A DNA stretch of 64,000 nt from CAIXZV01 sp963697365 (GTDB taxonomy: Bacteria; Chloroflexota; Limnocylindria; Limnocylindrales; CSP1-4). Positions 1-8,222 of the stretch are shown here, in pieces (position 1 is the stretch's first letter; each line of letters starts with the position of its first letter). The stretch spans positions 1-64,000 of the forward strand of contig CAVONT010000009.1 of the NCBI GenBank assembly GCA_963697365.1. The letters are read 5' to 3'. A model generated the notes under the pieces. That model worked only from the letters and a program-made list of their open reading frames with translations. It did no database searches and was not told where the DNA came from. The translations under genes were made by a program, and so were the position numbers.

Positions 1-782
1 CGACTCTGGTCAACCCGTACGGATCGGCGTCTGGGCGTATGCGGTGGGGATCGGGGCCAATCCGGGCGTCACCCAGATGGTCACCGAGTGGCAGCGGACC
101 TCCCCGCTGCGGATGCCCGGCGCGCTGCTGTACCCAGCGGCGATCGCGGCCTTCGTGCTGCTCGTGCGCGGGCGCTCCCGGATGTCGCTGCCCGGCTGGG
201 GGCTGGCACTTGTGCTGACGCTGATGGCGGTCTGGGCGGAGCGGGGCGTCGCGTGGTGGGCGATGGGGATGGTGTACCTGCTCGGCGGGGTGCTGGCAGC
301 AACCGCGCCCGAGGTTCGGGTGACCCGGGCGAGCCGGCTCAACGGCATGATCGCCCTGCTGCTCGTCATGCTCATCGTGGTCGCGCTGCCCTGGTGGCGC
401 CCGACCGACCCGCTCACCGGACGGGTCGGCCTGCTCTCTTACGCGCCTTCCGGCCTGACGGCAGCGCTCCGCGACCGAGTGGAGCACCGGCACCCGTGTG
501 GTCGTGACGCAGACGTGGGGCTCGTGGTTCGAGTGGGCGGCTCCGGAGGCGAGCTACTTCGTGGATTCGCGCTTTGAGCTATACCCGGCCGCGATCATGG
601 CCGACTACCTGGCCATCGAACGTGGAGGCGACGCCGCCGCGGATGTGCTCGATCGCTGGCACGTCAACTTGGTCGCACTCGAGGTCGGGACTGCGCCACC
701 GACCGGCTGGATCGTCGTAACCAGCGACGCGGATGGGACGATCCTCATCCGCGAGGCTCAGGAGGCGACGGTCACCCAGTAG
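1..782 (+). CDS. Polytopic membrane protein with extracytoplasmic C-terminal domain (5' partial, frameshifted)
   Basis: The reading frame is open from the window edge. It encodes several hydrophobic helices (around LLYPAAIAAFVLLV, LALVLTLMAVWA, MIALLLVMLIVVALPWW), then a soluble tail containing GSWFEWAAPEASYFVDSRFE and ending IREAQEATVTQ. The tail pattern (GSWxEW, then D-R-x-E-L-Y-P and a Y-L-x-I-E-R segment) is what I associate with uncharacterised O-antigen-ligase or glycosyltransferase-like polytopic proteins of Actinobacteria and Chloroflexota; that link is from memory. The membrane part and the tail are in different frames, and the shift falls at about 460-478. Glycosyltransferase genes follow, which fits a role in envelope glycans. 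The start codon lies outside the window. The last 25 bases overlap the convergent deacetylase gene. Specific function unknown. Confidence 0.6.
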
Positions 783-1834
783 CGCTCGGCCTTGCGACCC
801 GGGATGCTTCCGATCTCGCCGACCCGCGTCGCGAACTGGCGCACGGCGTCGGCCATGGCGTCCTGGTCGTCGAAGAGCCGGTCGATCTGGCTCTCGTACA
901 GCGCGATGCCCCGGATCTTGCGCTCGATCACGTCGCTGATGTCCGCGAACTCCGCCTGAAGCGAGATGCCTTCCGGCATCACCGCGAAGGACCCTGCGGG
1001 CATGTCCGACAGGCGCCCGAAGTCCTCCCAGTACGCGTACGGGAAGTCCTCGTAGAGCACGATCCGGCCGGTGTAGTCGATGCCGGGCATCACCCACGTG
1101 CGGGCGTCGCCGAGGAGGGCGAGCCCGGCGTTGCGGGCAAGCTGGTGGTCCACGTGCCCGCCAATGCCCATCGGCAGGTAGACGCGGGACGGCTCCAGGC
1201 GGCCGATCTCGCGCCGCAGCAGGTCGACCGGGGCGGGATCATCCGCGCGCGGGGCGCCGAGGAGCTGGTCGTCGCCCTCGTAGCCGCGGAAGACGGCATC
1301 GGGCAGGTCCAGCCAGACGAAGGTGACCTCGGCGAACGCGGCGTACCGCTCGTCCTCGAGGCGCCGGATGGCCATCGAGTCGCCGGCGGATGCGGCCTCG
1401 ATGCGCTCGCTCGTGAGGACGGCGCCCTGGGTGGAGGTGTCGTCGATGAGCGGCTGGCCGGCGAGCGGCTCGTTGTGGATGTGGGCGCGGCGGTACCAGG
1501 ATGATCGCTGCCAGAAGCTCTTGGCGGCGGCGTCCGCCTCGGACTGGGTGGCGTTGAGCCCGTCCTTCGTCGCCTGCCACGGCGCGGCGGCCTCGTCGTT
1601 CGGGTACTCGGCGGCGAGGTGGGCGCGGTTGAACGCCTCCGTCGTCGGCCAGACGGCCTTGCTGCCGAAGCCCAGCGCCTCGCGCTGGTACGGCGTGAGG
1701 TCCTCCGAGTTCCCGGAGCCCGAGAACAGGGTCAGGATCGTGACGCTCTGGCCAAGCTCGCGCAGGCTCGCGATGAGCCCGCCGCAGGAGAGGGCGATGT
1801 CGTCCGGGTGCGGGGCAACGAAGACATGGGTCAT
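758..1834 (-). CDS. PIG-L family deacetylase
   Basis: 358 residues starting MTHVFVAPHPDDIALSCGGL. The HPDD motif at residues 9-12 and a later HVDHQLARNAG element (HxxH-like) are the zinc ligands of the LmbE/PIG-L N-acetylglucosamine deacetylase fold. Members remove acetyl groups from GlcNAc-containing lipids or small thiols (GlcNAc-PI, mycothiol or bacillithiol precursors, glycan intermediates). The protein is about 100 residues longer than minimal family members, with an insertion between the two motifs. Its ATG lies inside the end of the upstream glycosyltransferase gene (4-base ATGA overlap at 1831-1834), so the pair is probably translationally coupled. Envelope glycan modification is the most likely role; the substrate cannot be read from the sequence. 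Confidence 0.85.
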   Translation of the reverse strand: MTHVFVAPHPDDIALSCGGLIASLRELGQSVTILTLFSGSGNSEDLTPYQREALGFGSKAVWPTTEAFNRAHLAAEYPNDEAAAPWQATKDGLNATQSEADAAAKSFWQRSSWYRRAHIHNEPLAGQPLIDDTSTQGAVLTSERIEAASAGDSMAIRRLEDERYAAFAEVTFVWLDLPDAVFRGYEGDDQLLGAPRADDPAPVDLLRREIGRLEPSRVYLPMGIGGHVDHQLARNAGLALLGDARTWVMPGIDYTGRIVLYEDFPYAYWEDFGRLSDMPAGSFAVMPEGISLQAEFADISDVIERKIRGIALYESQIDRLFDDQDAMADAVRQFATRVGEIGSIPGRKAERYWVTVAS

Positions 1835-2706
1835 GGCCTGCGGAGTATAGCGGGGCGCGTGAGGCCCGAAATCGGCTCGACCTTCATGCGGGACAGGCGG
1901 ATGGTGCCCAGCAGGACCACCCAGGCATTCACCCAGACCACCGGGATGGCGATCCACATCGCTACCGCCACGGTCCAGGCCCAACCCTTGCGCGCACCGA
2001 CGAACAGCAGCACGACGGCACCGGCCAGGCGCAGCGGAAGCCACTCGGCGACCCCCGACGACGAGGTCAGGAAGGCGAACCACTCCTGCCAGGCGACCGG
2101 ATCGAGCGCGAACGACACCGCGAAGATGGCGACGGTGACGCCCACGGCGATCGCGAACTTCCGAACCTGGCCCCGGAACAGGAGCCAGAGCGAGCCGACG
2201 CCGGGCGTGATCTTGGTCAGCACCGGGAAGGCCCACGTGGCCGCCCACGTGACCCCTACGACACTGCAGGCGGCGAGCAGGAAATGGATGTTGCCCACGC
2301 AGAGCTCGTAGACGATGGGCAGGATGAGCATCGGCACGACCCACGGGTATGGCTTCACGAGCCAGACCAGCAGCGCGACGTTCATCAGCGTCCAGAGCGC
2401 GAAGAAGACCTCCCACGGGAGGTTGGAGAACGGCGCCATGAGTTGCGCGAATGCCGGGGAGTAGAGGTAGGTCGACAGGTCGCCGACGCCGGACTGGGCG
2501 TACGGGTTGGCGAGGTCGATACCCCAGTAGGCCCTGGCGTCAACCCCCGCGAACTCCCACGGGCGGATGCCCTGCACCCAGAAGTAGTAGATGGCCCGGC
2601 CGATCCCGACGAGGATCAGCGCATCGCGAACTGGGCGCTTGATCCTGGGCCAGACAGCCGCGAACCCGCCCGCGCGATAGGCGCCGATCAACCCCGTCTC
2701 GCTCAC
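1831..2706 (-). CDS. GT87-like polytopic glycosyltransferase (DUF2029 type)
   Basis: 291 residues, GTG start. There are about eight hydrophobic helices and an early acidic loop (FAGVDARAYWGID) that matches the conserved first-loop D/E of GT-C enzymes of the mannosyltransferase GT87 family, followed by the family-typical YSPAFAQLMAPF segment. GT-C enzymes use polyprenyl-phosphate sugars on the outer face of the membrane. The protein is shorter than usual (about 400 residues) but the frame is intact. It is coupled to the PIG-L deacetylase downstream and divergent from another GT87-like gene 54 bases away, so the region is a small glycan-assembly cluster. Exact sugar and acceptor unknown. Confidence 0.7.
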   Translation of the reverse strand: MSETGLIGAYRAGGFAAVWPRIKRPVRDALILVGIGRAIYYFWVQGIRPWEFAGVDARAYWGIDLANPYAQSGVGDLSTYLYSPAFAQLMAPFSNLPWEVFFALWTLMNVALLVWLVKPYPWVVPMLILPIVYELCVGNIHFLLAACSVVGVTWAATWAFPVLTKITPGVGSLWLLFRGQVRKFAIAVGVTVAIFAVSFALDPVAWQEWFAFLTSSSGVAEWLPLRLAGAVVLLFVGARKGWAWTVAVAMWIAIPVVWVNAWVVLLGTIRLSRMKVEPISGLTRPAILRRP

Positions 2707-2760
2707 CCGGTCCTCCCCAGCCAGCTCCCTGTCCGCAGGAGTGTACGGTTAGCCTCGCCC

Positions 2761-3825
2761 ATGTCCGACCCCTTCGTGCCAATCCTCCGCGCGCCCGCCG
2801 GGCCGCCGCACCCGCGCTGGCGCCTGGCATGGTTCGGAGCGGTCGCCTTCGTGGCGATGTTCGGGCTCGCCTCGCTCGTCCTGTGGCTTACTGCGCCAGG
2901 CGAGTCCTGGTGGGCCATCGATCTGGACCTCATCCTCGATGCGGGCTCACGCCTGTTGAAGGGCGAGCCGCTGTACGCCGATCCGAAGTTCCTCTATCCA
3001 CCCGCCGCGGCCGTCATTGGGGCGTCGCTGGCGTGGGCCGATCCCACCCTCCTGTCGATCATCTATGCGGCAGCGAAGGTCGTGCTGGTGATCGTCTGCG
3101 TGAACCGCGTGCTTCGGGGATGGCCCGCTGGTGCTCGGCTGCTGGCCATCGCCGGCGTCGCGACATGCCTTCCGTTCATGCACGATGTGATGCTGGGCAA
3201 CGTCAACACGCTGCTCGTTGCAGCGGCCTTCATCGCGCTCTACGCGCCTGACCGGCCCCGGTCCGGCATTGCGCTGGGCGTGATGGCCGCACTGTTCGCC
3301 AAGCCGCTGATCGTGCCGATCCTGCTCCTGCTGCTGATCCGTCGCCCGCGGACGGCCGGCGGAGCAGCAGCCGCCACTGTGCTCGTGACGCTCGCCGCCG
3401 CCGTTGTTGCAGGTCCTGGCTCGTATCTGGCCTGGATCGACGCCCTCCGTGCGGGTGCCCGGTACGCAGCGCCATTTGCTGGCAACCACGGGATCACGGC
3501 GATCGCGCCAGACCTCTGGCTGCCCGTAGCCGTCGCGACGGTGATCGGACTCGTCCTGGTCATCGTCCGCGGCAGCTGGCCGACAGCGGTGACGTGGGCG
3601 GTCACCTCCGGAATCCTGCTGGCGCCGTACGCGGGGACGTATGCCGCACTGCCGGTCGTCCTCGCGTTGCCGGTCCTGGGGCCCCTGATGCCCCTCGCCG
3701 CACTTGCGATCGTTGGACTGTCGCCGGTGGCCACGACCTATCTGCTGCCGGTCTACGCGGGAGCGATCCTGCTGGCCTCGCTGCGGGCGGCCCGCCATCG
3801 GGCCGGCGCACAGACAACCGGCTAG
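2761..3825 (+). CDS. GT87-like polytopic glycosyltransferase (DUF2029 type)
   Basis: 354 residues from ATG (MSDPFVPILRAPAGPPHPRW). It has ten or so hydrophobic helices, an acidic first loop (WAIDLDLILDAGSRLLKGEP), then LYADPKFLYPPAAAVIGASL, the LY-x(5)-FLYPP signature of DUF2029/GT87 proteins. GNVNTLLVAAAF and AKPLIVPILLLLLIRRP are also typical of the family. It is expected to transfer a sugar from a polyprenyl-phosphate donor on the outer side of the membrane. It is transcribed divergently from the GT87/PIG-L pair. Upstream in-frame codons extend well into the neighbouring gene; this ATG is chosen because the conserved domain starts just after it. No stop-proximal terminator is obvious. Confidence 0.75.
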   Translation: MSDPFVPILRAPAGPPHPRWRLAWFGAVAFVAMFGLASLVLWLTAPGESWWAIDLDLILDAGSRLLKGEPLYADPKFLYPPAAAVIGASLAWADPTLLSIIYAAAKVVLVIVCVNRVLRGWPAGARLLAIAGVATCLPFMHDVMLGNVNTLLVAAAFIALYAPDRPRSGIALGVMAALFAKPLIVPILLLLLIRRPRTAGGAAAATVLVTLAAAVVAGPGSYLAWIDALRAGARYAAPFAGNHGITAIAPDLWLPVAVATVIGLVLVIVRGSWPTAVTWAVTSGILLAPYAGTYAALPVVLALPVLGPLMPLAALAIVGLSPVATTYLLPVYAGAILLASLRAARHRAGAQTTG

Positions 3826-4056
3826 GCCTGCCGCGTTCGGCGCCTGTCTCCCCGGGTCCCGTGCCGCTGGGTCCCATCCCGCCAGATATCGCTGGTGGTG
3901 GCGCTATCCAGCCCGGGAGGCGTTTCCGGGCCCACCTGCCACCCCGACTGGTACCTGGACCCGTACAGGGCTCGCGCCGCGGATACGACCAGCCCGAGTG
4001 GTAGGTGGTGCCAGGCGAGGTCCAACCGCGATGCCGCGCTCAGCCTGCGACTCCGA

Positions 4057-4683
4057 TCAACTCGGGGCTGGGCTCGGCTCGATGGAGATCGACGGCGCCT
4101 CGGTGGCGGCCGGCGTCGCGGCGGGCGCGCTCGGGACCTCGGTCACGATCGGTGTCGGCTCCGGCTTCGGCGTGGCAAGCGCTCCGGAGAGCAGCCCGCT
4201 CTTCCCGAACAGGAGTGCGTACGCGAAGATCACGACGAAGACCGCGATGCTGGCGATCACGAACCACTTCGAGAACCGGTCGTCGACCTTGACGGCCTCG
4301 TCCGCGGCGGTCGGCGCAGCGGGGGCGGCCTTCGCGGCCGGCTGGCCCTTCGCGCGGCGGCGGCAGCAGCAGCAGCCCGGCGGCCGCGGCAGCGGGAGCG
4401 GCCCCTGCGGCCGCGACCTCGTCGGATCCGCCGGCCTCGCCTCGTAGTCGGCGGGCTCGTCGGTTTCGTCAGGCACGTCCTCGGCTATCGCTTCATCGGC
4501 GTCGGCTTCGTCCTCGACGACGGCTTCGGCATCGGCTACCGCTTCGGTTTCGGCTTCGGCGGCTTCGGCCTCGGCTACACCTTCTGCTGCGGCAGTCGCG
4601 GCGGCAGCGTCGGTGGTGGCCTCGGGATCCGCTGCGCCCTCGTCGGCGGCCGTCGCCTCCGGGTCGCGCTCCTGGTCGGTCAT
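4057..4683 (-). CDS. Acidic single-pass membrane protein with a Cys cluster, unknown function
   Basis: 208 residues from MTDQERDPEATAADEGAADP. Residues 1-100 are a low-complexity acidic tract of A, E, D and T. A PLPRPPGCCCCRRRAKG motif follows, with four consecutive cysteines next to a basic patch. A single hydrophobic helix (WFVIASIAVFVVIFAYALLF) lies at about 150-170, and the C-terminal 40 residues are rich in P, T and A (PKPEPTPIVTEVPSAPAATP). The layout suggests an anchored protein with an acidic cytoplasmic arm and a short extracytoplasmic tail, though orientation is inferred. I do not recognise a family. The acidic arm could mislead gene callers because its reverse strand is also open. 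No obvious operon partner. Confidence 0.6.
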   Translation of the reverse strand: MTDQERDPEATAADEGAADPEATTDAAAATAAAEGVAEAEAAEAETEAVADAEAVVEDEADADEAIAEDVPDETDEPADYEARPADPTRSRPQGPLPLPRPPGCCCCRRRAKGQPAAKAAPAAPTAADEAVKVDDRFSKWFVIASIAVFVVIFAYALLFGKSGLLSGALATPKPEPTPIVTEVPSAPAATPAATEAPSISIEPSPAPS

Positions 4684-4875
4684 GCGGGTGCTCGATCTCC
4701 TCTCCGTGGGCGCGCCTCCGGGCGCAGCCTCACGCGGCCGACAGTGTACCGACCGAGGGCGATCCTTCGCGAGGAGGTCCGTCAGACGCGGTCCAGCCCC
4801 GGCTGGGGTTCTCCAGCCATGGGGCGGTTGCGGCACAAACCATCCGCGAAGCGCCCGGCTCGCAACGGGGAGCCG

Positions 4876-5292
4876 TCAGTCCAGGCTGCCCTGCGGCGCC
4901 GCCCATCGGACCGGTTGCCCGGTGATCGAGGCGATGGTGTCGAAGTCGCCGTCATAGTGGACGACGGTGAGGCCGTGGCGTGCTGCGACCGCGGCGGTGA
5001 GGAGGTCCTGATGCCCTACCTGGCGGTGCTGGGGGCCGCCCCCTCGTCGGAGCAGCTCGCGCCATACGCGGCGTCCCTCATCCCAGTCCTGCGGCTCGAC
5101 GCGGTAGAGGCTGCACCCGCCGAGGTCCGCCTCCATCTGGGCGAAGTCAGCCGCGTTGCGGGCGCTGTAGAGCAACTCCATCACGATCGTGTCCGTGACG
5201 CCGACGAGCCCGGCCAGGAACCGCAGCCCAAACTCGGGGATGTCATCCTGGCGAGCCCACACGGACGTGTCGGCGATCTCGACGGTCAGCAT
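4876..5292 (-). CDS. PIN-domain ribonuclease toxin (VapC-like)
   Basis: 138 residues from MLTVEIADTSVWARQDDIPE. The four PIN acidic positions are visible: D in ADTSVW, E in IVMELLYSARN, D in HQDLLTAAVAARHG and D in VHYDGDFDTIA. These bind Mg2+/Mn2+ in single-strand ribonucleases; VapC toxins usually cut tRNA or rRNA. The gene lies 13 bases downstream of a ribbon-helix-helix-like small gene on the same strand, the canonical antitoxin-first order. An upstream GTG at 5325 would add 11 residues and overlap the antitoxin stop; the ATG was preferred because the PIN core starts at once. Length and motifs are normal for VapC. Confidence 0.85.
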   Translation of the reverse strand: MLTVEIADTSVWARQDDIPEFGLRFLAGLVGVTDTIVMELLYSARNAADFAQMEADLGGCSLYRVEPQDWDEGRRVWRELLRRGGGPQHRQVGHQDLLTAAVAARHGLTVVHYDGDFDTIASITGQPVRWAAPQGSLD

Positions 5293-5305
5293 GGGCCGGA
5301 CGGCG

Positions 5306-5611
5306 TCACGCGGACCCCCGCGCACGCTGGCTCGCGGTGGCCTCGGTCGGCGTCCGGGAGGGGGTCGTCGCGCCGGCCAGGGCCGCGGCAGTCTCGTCGG
5401 GCCGGGGAAGGAACGGCCGCGGCGTCCGCATCTCGGGCAGGAGATCCTTGAGATTGCCCCAGTCGCGGGCCATCAGCCGAGCACGGGCCTGCCGCGCGAC
5501 GGCCTCGCGGAGCGCGGCGTGGACGGTGTCGGTCGTGCGAGTGGTGCCGAGCGCCGCGGCGGCCTCGGCGAGGAGGTCACGGTCAAGGTCGAGGGTGGTG
5601 TGGGTCTTCAT
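5306..5611 (-). CDS. VapB-like antitoxin
   Basis: 101 residues from MKTHTTLDLDRDLLAEAAAA. The first 50 residues have the ribbon-helix-helix pattern (beta strand TTLDLD, helix LLAEAAAALGT, helix TDTVHAALREAVARQ) used by VapB/Arc-type antitoxins to bind their operator. The rest (RARLMARDWGNLKDLLPEMR and a P/T/A-rich tail) would be the toxin-neutralising segment. It precedes the PIN-domain toxin by 13 bases, so the pair should be co-transcribed and autoregulated. The tail is longer than in most VapB proteins and compositionally simple; it is possible that the true stop is earlier and the tail reflects a base error. Confidence 0.75.
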   Translation of the reverse strand: MKTHTTLDLDRDLLAEAAAALGTTRTTDTVHAALREAVARQARARLMARDWGNLKDLLPEMRTPRPFLPRPDETAAALAGATTPSRTPTEATASQRARGSA

Positions 5612-6043
5612 GGGGCCGTCCCGCGTGATTTATAGCGGTCAGAATGCGTAGAGCGTGGTTACAGCCTACGCATCGTCGGCGCCCTGGTCAAGCAGGGGCA
5701 CACGAAGGGTCAGCATCCCAGCGTCTGTGCCAGCCCGACCGGCTCCCGGTTCCCGGCTCCGGTCCGGCACCCAGTTCCCGGCTCCGGCCCGGATGCGCGG
5801 CCAGCGTGCGTACGGGCGGGTGCCCTGCGAATCCTGCACGCCCACCGTGCAGGAACGCGCTCCTGGCGACCCCCGTCCATGGGCGCCCAGCGTGCAGGAA
5901 CAGCATCGCGCCCGACGGTTCGCACGCCCAGCGCGCATCGGGTGGGCGCGGAGGGGGGAGCACAGGAGATGGGATGCTTCCAAACGAGACAAGGCCATGG
6001 CTGGTCAGCGGGGTGAGTCGGAGGGCCGCCTGCGCACCCTCGC
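5612..6043. other. Intergenic region with short direct repeats, no gene seen
   Basis: 432 bases. Contains two copies of a GTTCCCGGCTCCGG-type motif (about 5745-5785) and two copies of a CCC[A]CGTGCAGGAAC-type motif (about 5840 and 5890). Open frames here have the composition of noise. The first 40 bases next to the antitoxin start (around 5625-5665) are less GC-rich and probably hold the toxin-antitoxin promoter. The end nearest 6043 is the 3' side of the MFS gene. Confidence 0.5.
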
Positions 6044-8185
6044 TCAGGCGTCGCGCACGGCCGGCACCAGCAGGCCCGCCAGGCCCGCCACCACGGACAG
6101 GAGACCAGCGGCGAAGATCACCGGCTGCGGACCCACCAGCGTCACGAGGATGCCGCCCACCGCCATGGCCACCGACATCCCGCCGAACACGAGCGCGAAC
6201 CGGAAGCTGATCACCCGGCCCATGAGCTCGGGCGGGGTCCGCTCCTGGAACAGCGTCTGGCTGGGGATGACGAAGGCCATGTTGGCGATGCCGCCCGCGA
6301 ACATGACGATGAGCACGATGGGCACGCTGTTCACGATGCCCAGGAGCATCGCGCTCACGCCGAACGCCGTGTACGCGGCGATGATCATCCGGCCCTTGTG
6401 GGCGCGGGTGGCGACGAGGCCGAGGGTGAAACCGCCGATGAGGGCGCCCAGGCCGATGGCGGTCTCCATGAACGCGTACGTGCCGCGGTACGCCTCGCCG
6501 GGTGCGTCCGTGATCTCCTTGGCCAGGATCAGGCTCGCCACGGTGAGCACGCCCAGCGAGAACTGCCCAGCCGTCCCCTGGATCGTGTTGGCGAGGAGCG
6601 TGGCGTCGTTGCGCAGGAAGGCCCAGCCGGCACGGAGATCGTCGCGGACAGTGGCAGGGGTTTCGGCAGCGGGCTCTCCAGCGCCGGTCTCGCCTCCAGC
6701 GCCGGTCTCGCCGCCGGCCGAGGCTCCCGCACCGCGAGCCCGTCGCACGATGGGCGGGACCACGATGGTGGACAGCAGGATGGCGCTCGCGAGGTAGGTG
6801 ACCGCGTCGAACCAGAACGCAAGGGCGAGCGACTGGGCGAGGAAGACGACGAACAGGCCTGCGAGCGGGTAGAGGAGGATGTCGGCCAGGGTCTCGGCCA
6901 CCCACGTGGCGGAGTTGGCGGCCAGGAGCTCCTGCTCCCTGACGATCCGCGGCAGGATGGCAACGCGTGCCGGGCGGAAGAAGATCGAGACCGTGGTGAT
7001 CAGGAAGACCAGCGGATAGACGAGCCAGACGTTCGTCAGGATGGCCACCGGGACCAGCAGCACGAGCGCCGCGCGCAGGATGTCCGAGACGACGAGGACC
7101 TGCTTCTGGTCCCAGCGGTCCACGAAGGTGCCCGCGATCGGCGAGAAGAACAGGTTCGGGATCGTGCCCACGAGGAACGTCAGCGCCACCTGGAGCGGGG
7201 AGTCCGTGACCTCGAAGACGAAGGCGGCGAGGGCGACCTGGTTGATCCGGTCACCGAACAGGCTGATGACCTGGCCGATCCAGAGCGCCGAGAACGAGCT
7301 GTTGGTGGCAAGGCGGACGTACGGGTGCTCGCGGGCGCGCAGCAGCCATGACTGCTGGCGACGGCGGAGGGCTGTCGTGCCCCCCAACGGAAGCGCCGCG
7401 GCACCCGGGGCGGCCATCGCCATCGAGCCGGCCCCCATCATGAGCGGACGCTCGAGGGTGACCGTGTCATCGAACGCCGCTGTCAGGCCGGTGCCGGGCC
7501 GGACCCCGATCCCGGGTGTGCCCGTCTCGGGCGCGTCGGGCCGCGGCAGCGCGACGGCGGCCGTGATCCCGCCCCCGGCCCGGACCGTGCGCGCATCGTC
7601 CTCCGCCTCGCCCCACGGATCGGACTCGGGGCCGCGGATCAGGGTCGCGAACAGGAAGAACGCGAGACCGGCGGTCAGGAAGATGTCGCCGATCGATGCG
7701 ACGTTCTGCACCGGCCAGATCGGGATCGGGATGATGTCGCCGAGCGGCGCGAAGGTGAGCAGGAACTCGACGCCGTTCGCGCTCTCCAAGGGCTTGTGCA
7801 GGACGGAGCTGAGCTCGCCGGTCAGACCGGATGCATCGAAGGCGGCCTGCCATACCGGCATCCGACCTGCATTCACCATGATCACGAGCCCGTTCATGGC
7901 GATGCCGACGAACGCGAGCGCCATGCCCGGATACGTGCGGTTCGCCCAGAGCACGTAGAGCAGCAGGCCGTACGAGAGGCCGAACAGCAGGAGCCGCGGG
8001 AGCACCAGCGGCATCGCCGCCTCGACCGGCGCCAGCAGCTGCAGGCCCAGCTCCGTCCCGAAGCGGATGATCACCGCCAGGAACAGCAGGTTCAGGTGGC
8101 GCAGCCGGATCGATGCGAGGTTCTCGAGGCGCCCCCCGAGGACGAGACCCAGGACGAGGCCGAGGAGGATGCCGCCGATCAGCAT
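6044..8185 (-). CDS. DUF5317 domain fused to an MFS exporter
   Basis: 713 residues. Residues 1-190 (MLIGGILLGLVLGLVLGGRL, NAGRMPVWQAAF, then FLLTFAPLGDIIPIPIWPVQN and IGDIFLTAGLAFFLF) form a five-helix module of the DUF5317 family. A soluble 100-residue linker rich in D, E, P and G follows, then a complete 12-helix major facilitator of the MFS_3 group (ATNSSFSALWIGQVISLFGD, later GTFVDRWDQKQVLVVSDILR with the D-R-W-D loop 2-3 signature). The frame is intact throughout. MFS_3 proteins are drug or siderophore exporters; DUF5317 has no known role. The fusion is the notable feature. No partner gene on the same strand is close enough to be an obvious operon member; the HD-GYP gene ends 38 bases upstream. 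Confidence 0.8.
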   Translation of the reverse strand: MLIGGILLGLVLGLVLGGRLENLASIRLRHLNLLFLAVIIRFGTELGLQLLAPVEAAMPLVLPRLLLFGLSYGLLLYVLWANRTYPGMALAFVGIAMNGLVIMVNAGRMPVWQAAFDASGLTGELSSVLHKPLESANGVEFLLTFAPLGDIIPIPIWPVQNVASIGDIFLTAGLAFFLFATLIRGPESDPWGEAEDDARTVRAGGGITAAVALPRPDAPETGTPGIGVRPGTGLTAAFDDTVTLERPLMMGAGSMAMAAPGAAALPLGGTTALRRRQQSWLLRAREHPYVRLATNSSFSALWIGQVISLFGDRINQVALAAFVFEVTDSPLQVALTFLVGTIPNLFFSPIAGTFVDRWDQKQVLVVSDILRAALVLLVPVAILTNVWLVYPLVFLITTVSIFFRPARVAILPRIVREQELLAANSATWVAETLADILLYPLAGLFVVFLAQSLALAFWFDAVTYLASAILLSTIVVPPIVRRARGAGASAGGETGAGGETGAGEPAAETPATVRDDLRAGWAFLRNDATLLANTIQGTAGQFSLGVLTVASLILAKEITDAPGEAYRGTYAFMETAIGLGALIGGFTLGLVATRAHKGRMIIAAYTAFGVSAMLLGIVNSVPIVLIVMFAGGIANMAFVIPSQTLFQERTPPELMGRVISFRFALVFGGMSVAMAVGGILVTLVGPQPVIFAAGLLSVVAGLAGLLVPAVRDA

Positions 8186-8222
8186 CGACAGCGCACCTGG
8201 TGGGCCCCGGGGGCGTGCCGGC

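Noticed and set aside
758..2416. 552-codon frame as one long deacetylase fusion protein
   Set aside because: The upstream half is antisense-frame noise over the glycosyltransferase gene; the conserved protein starts at MTHVFVAPHPDD (1834).
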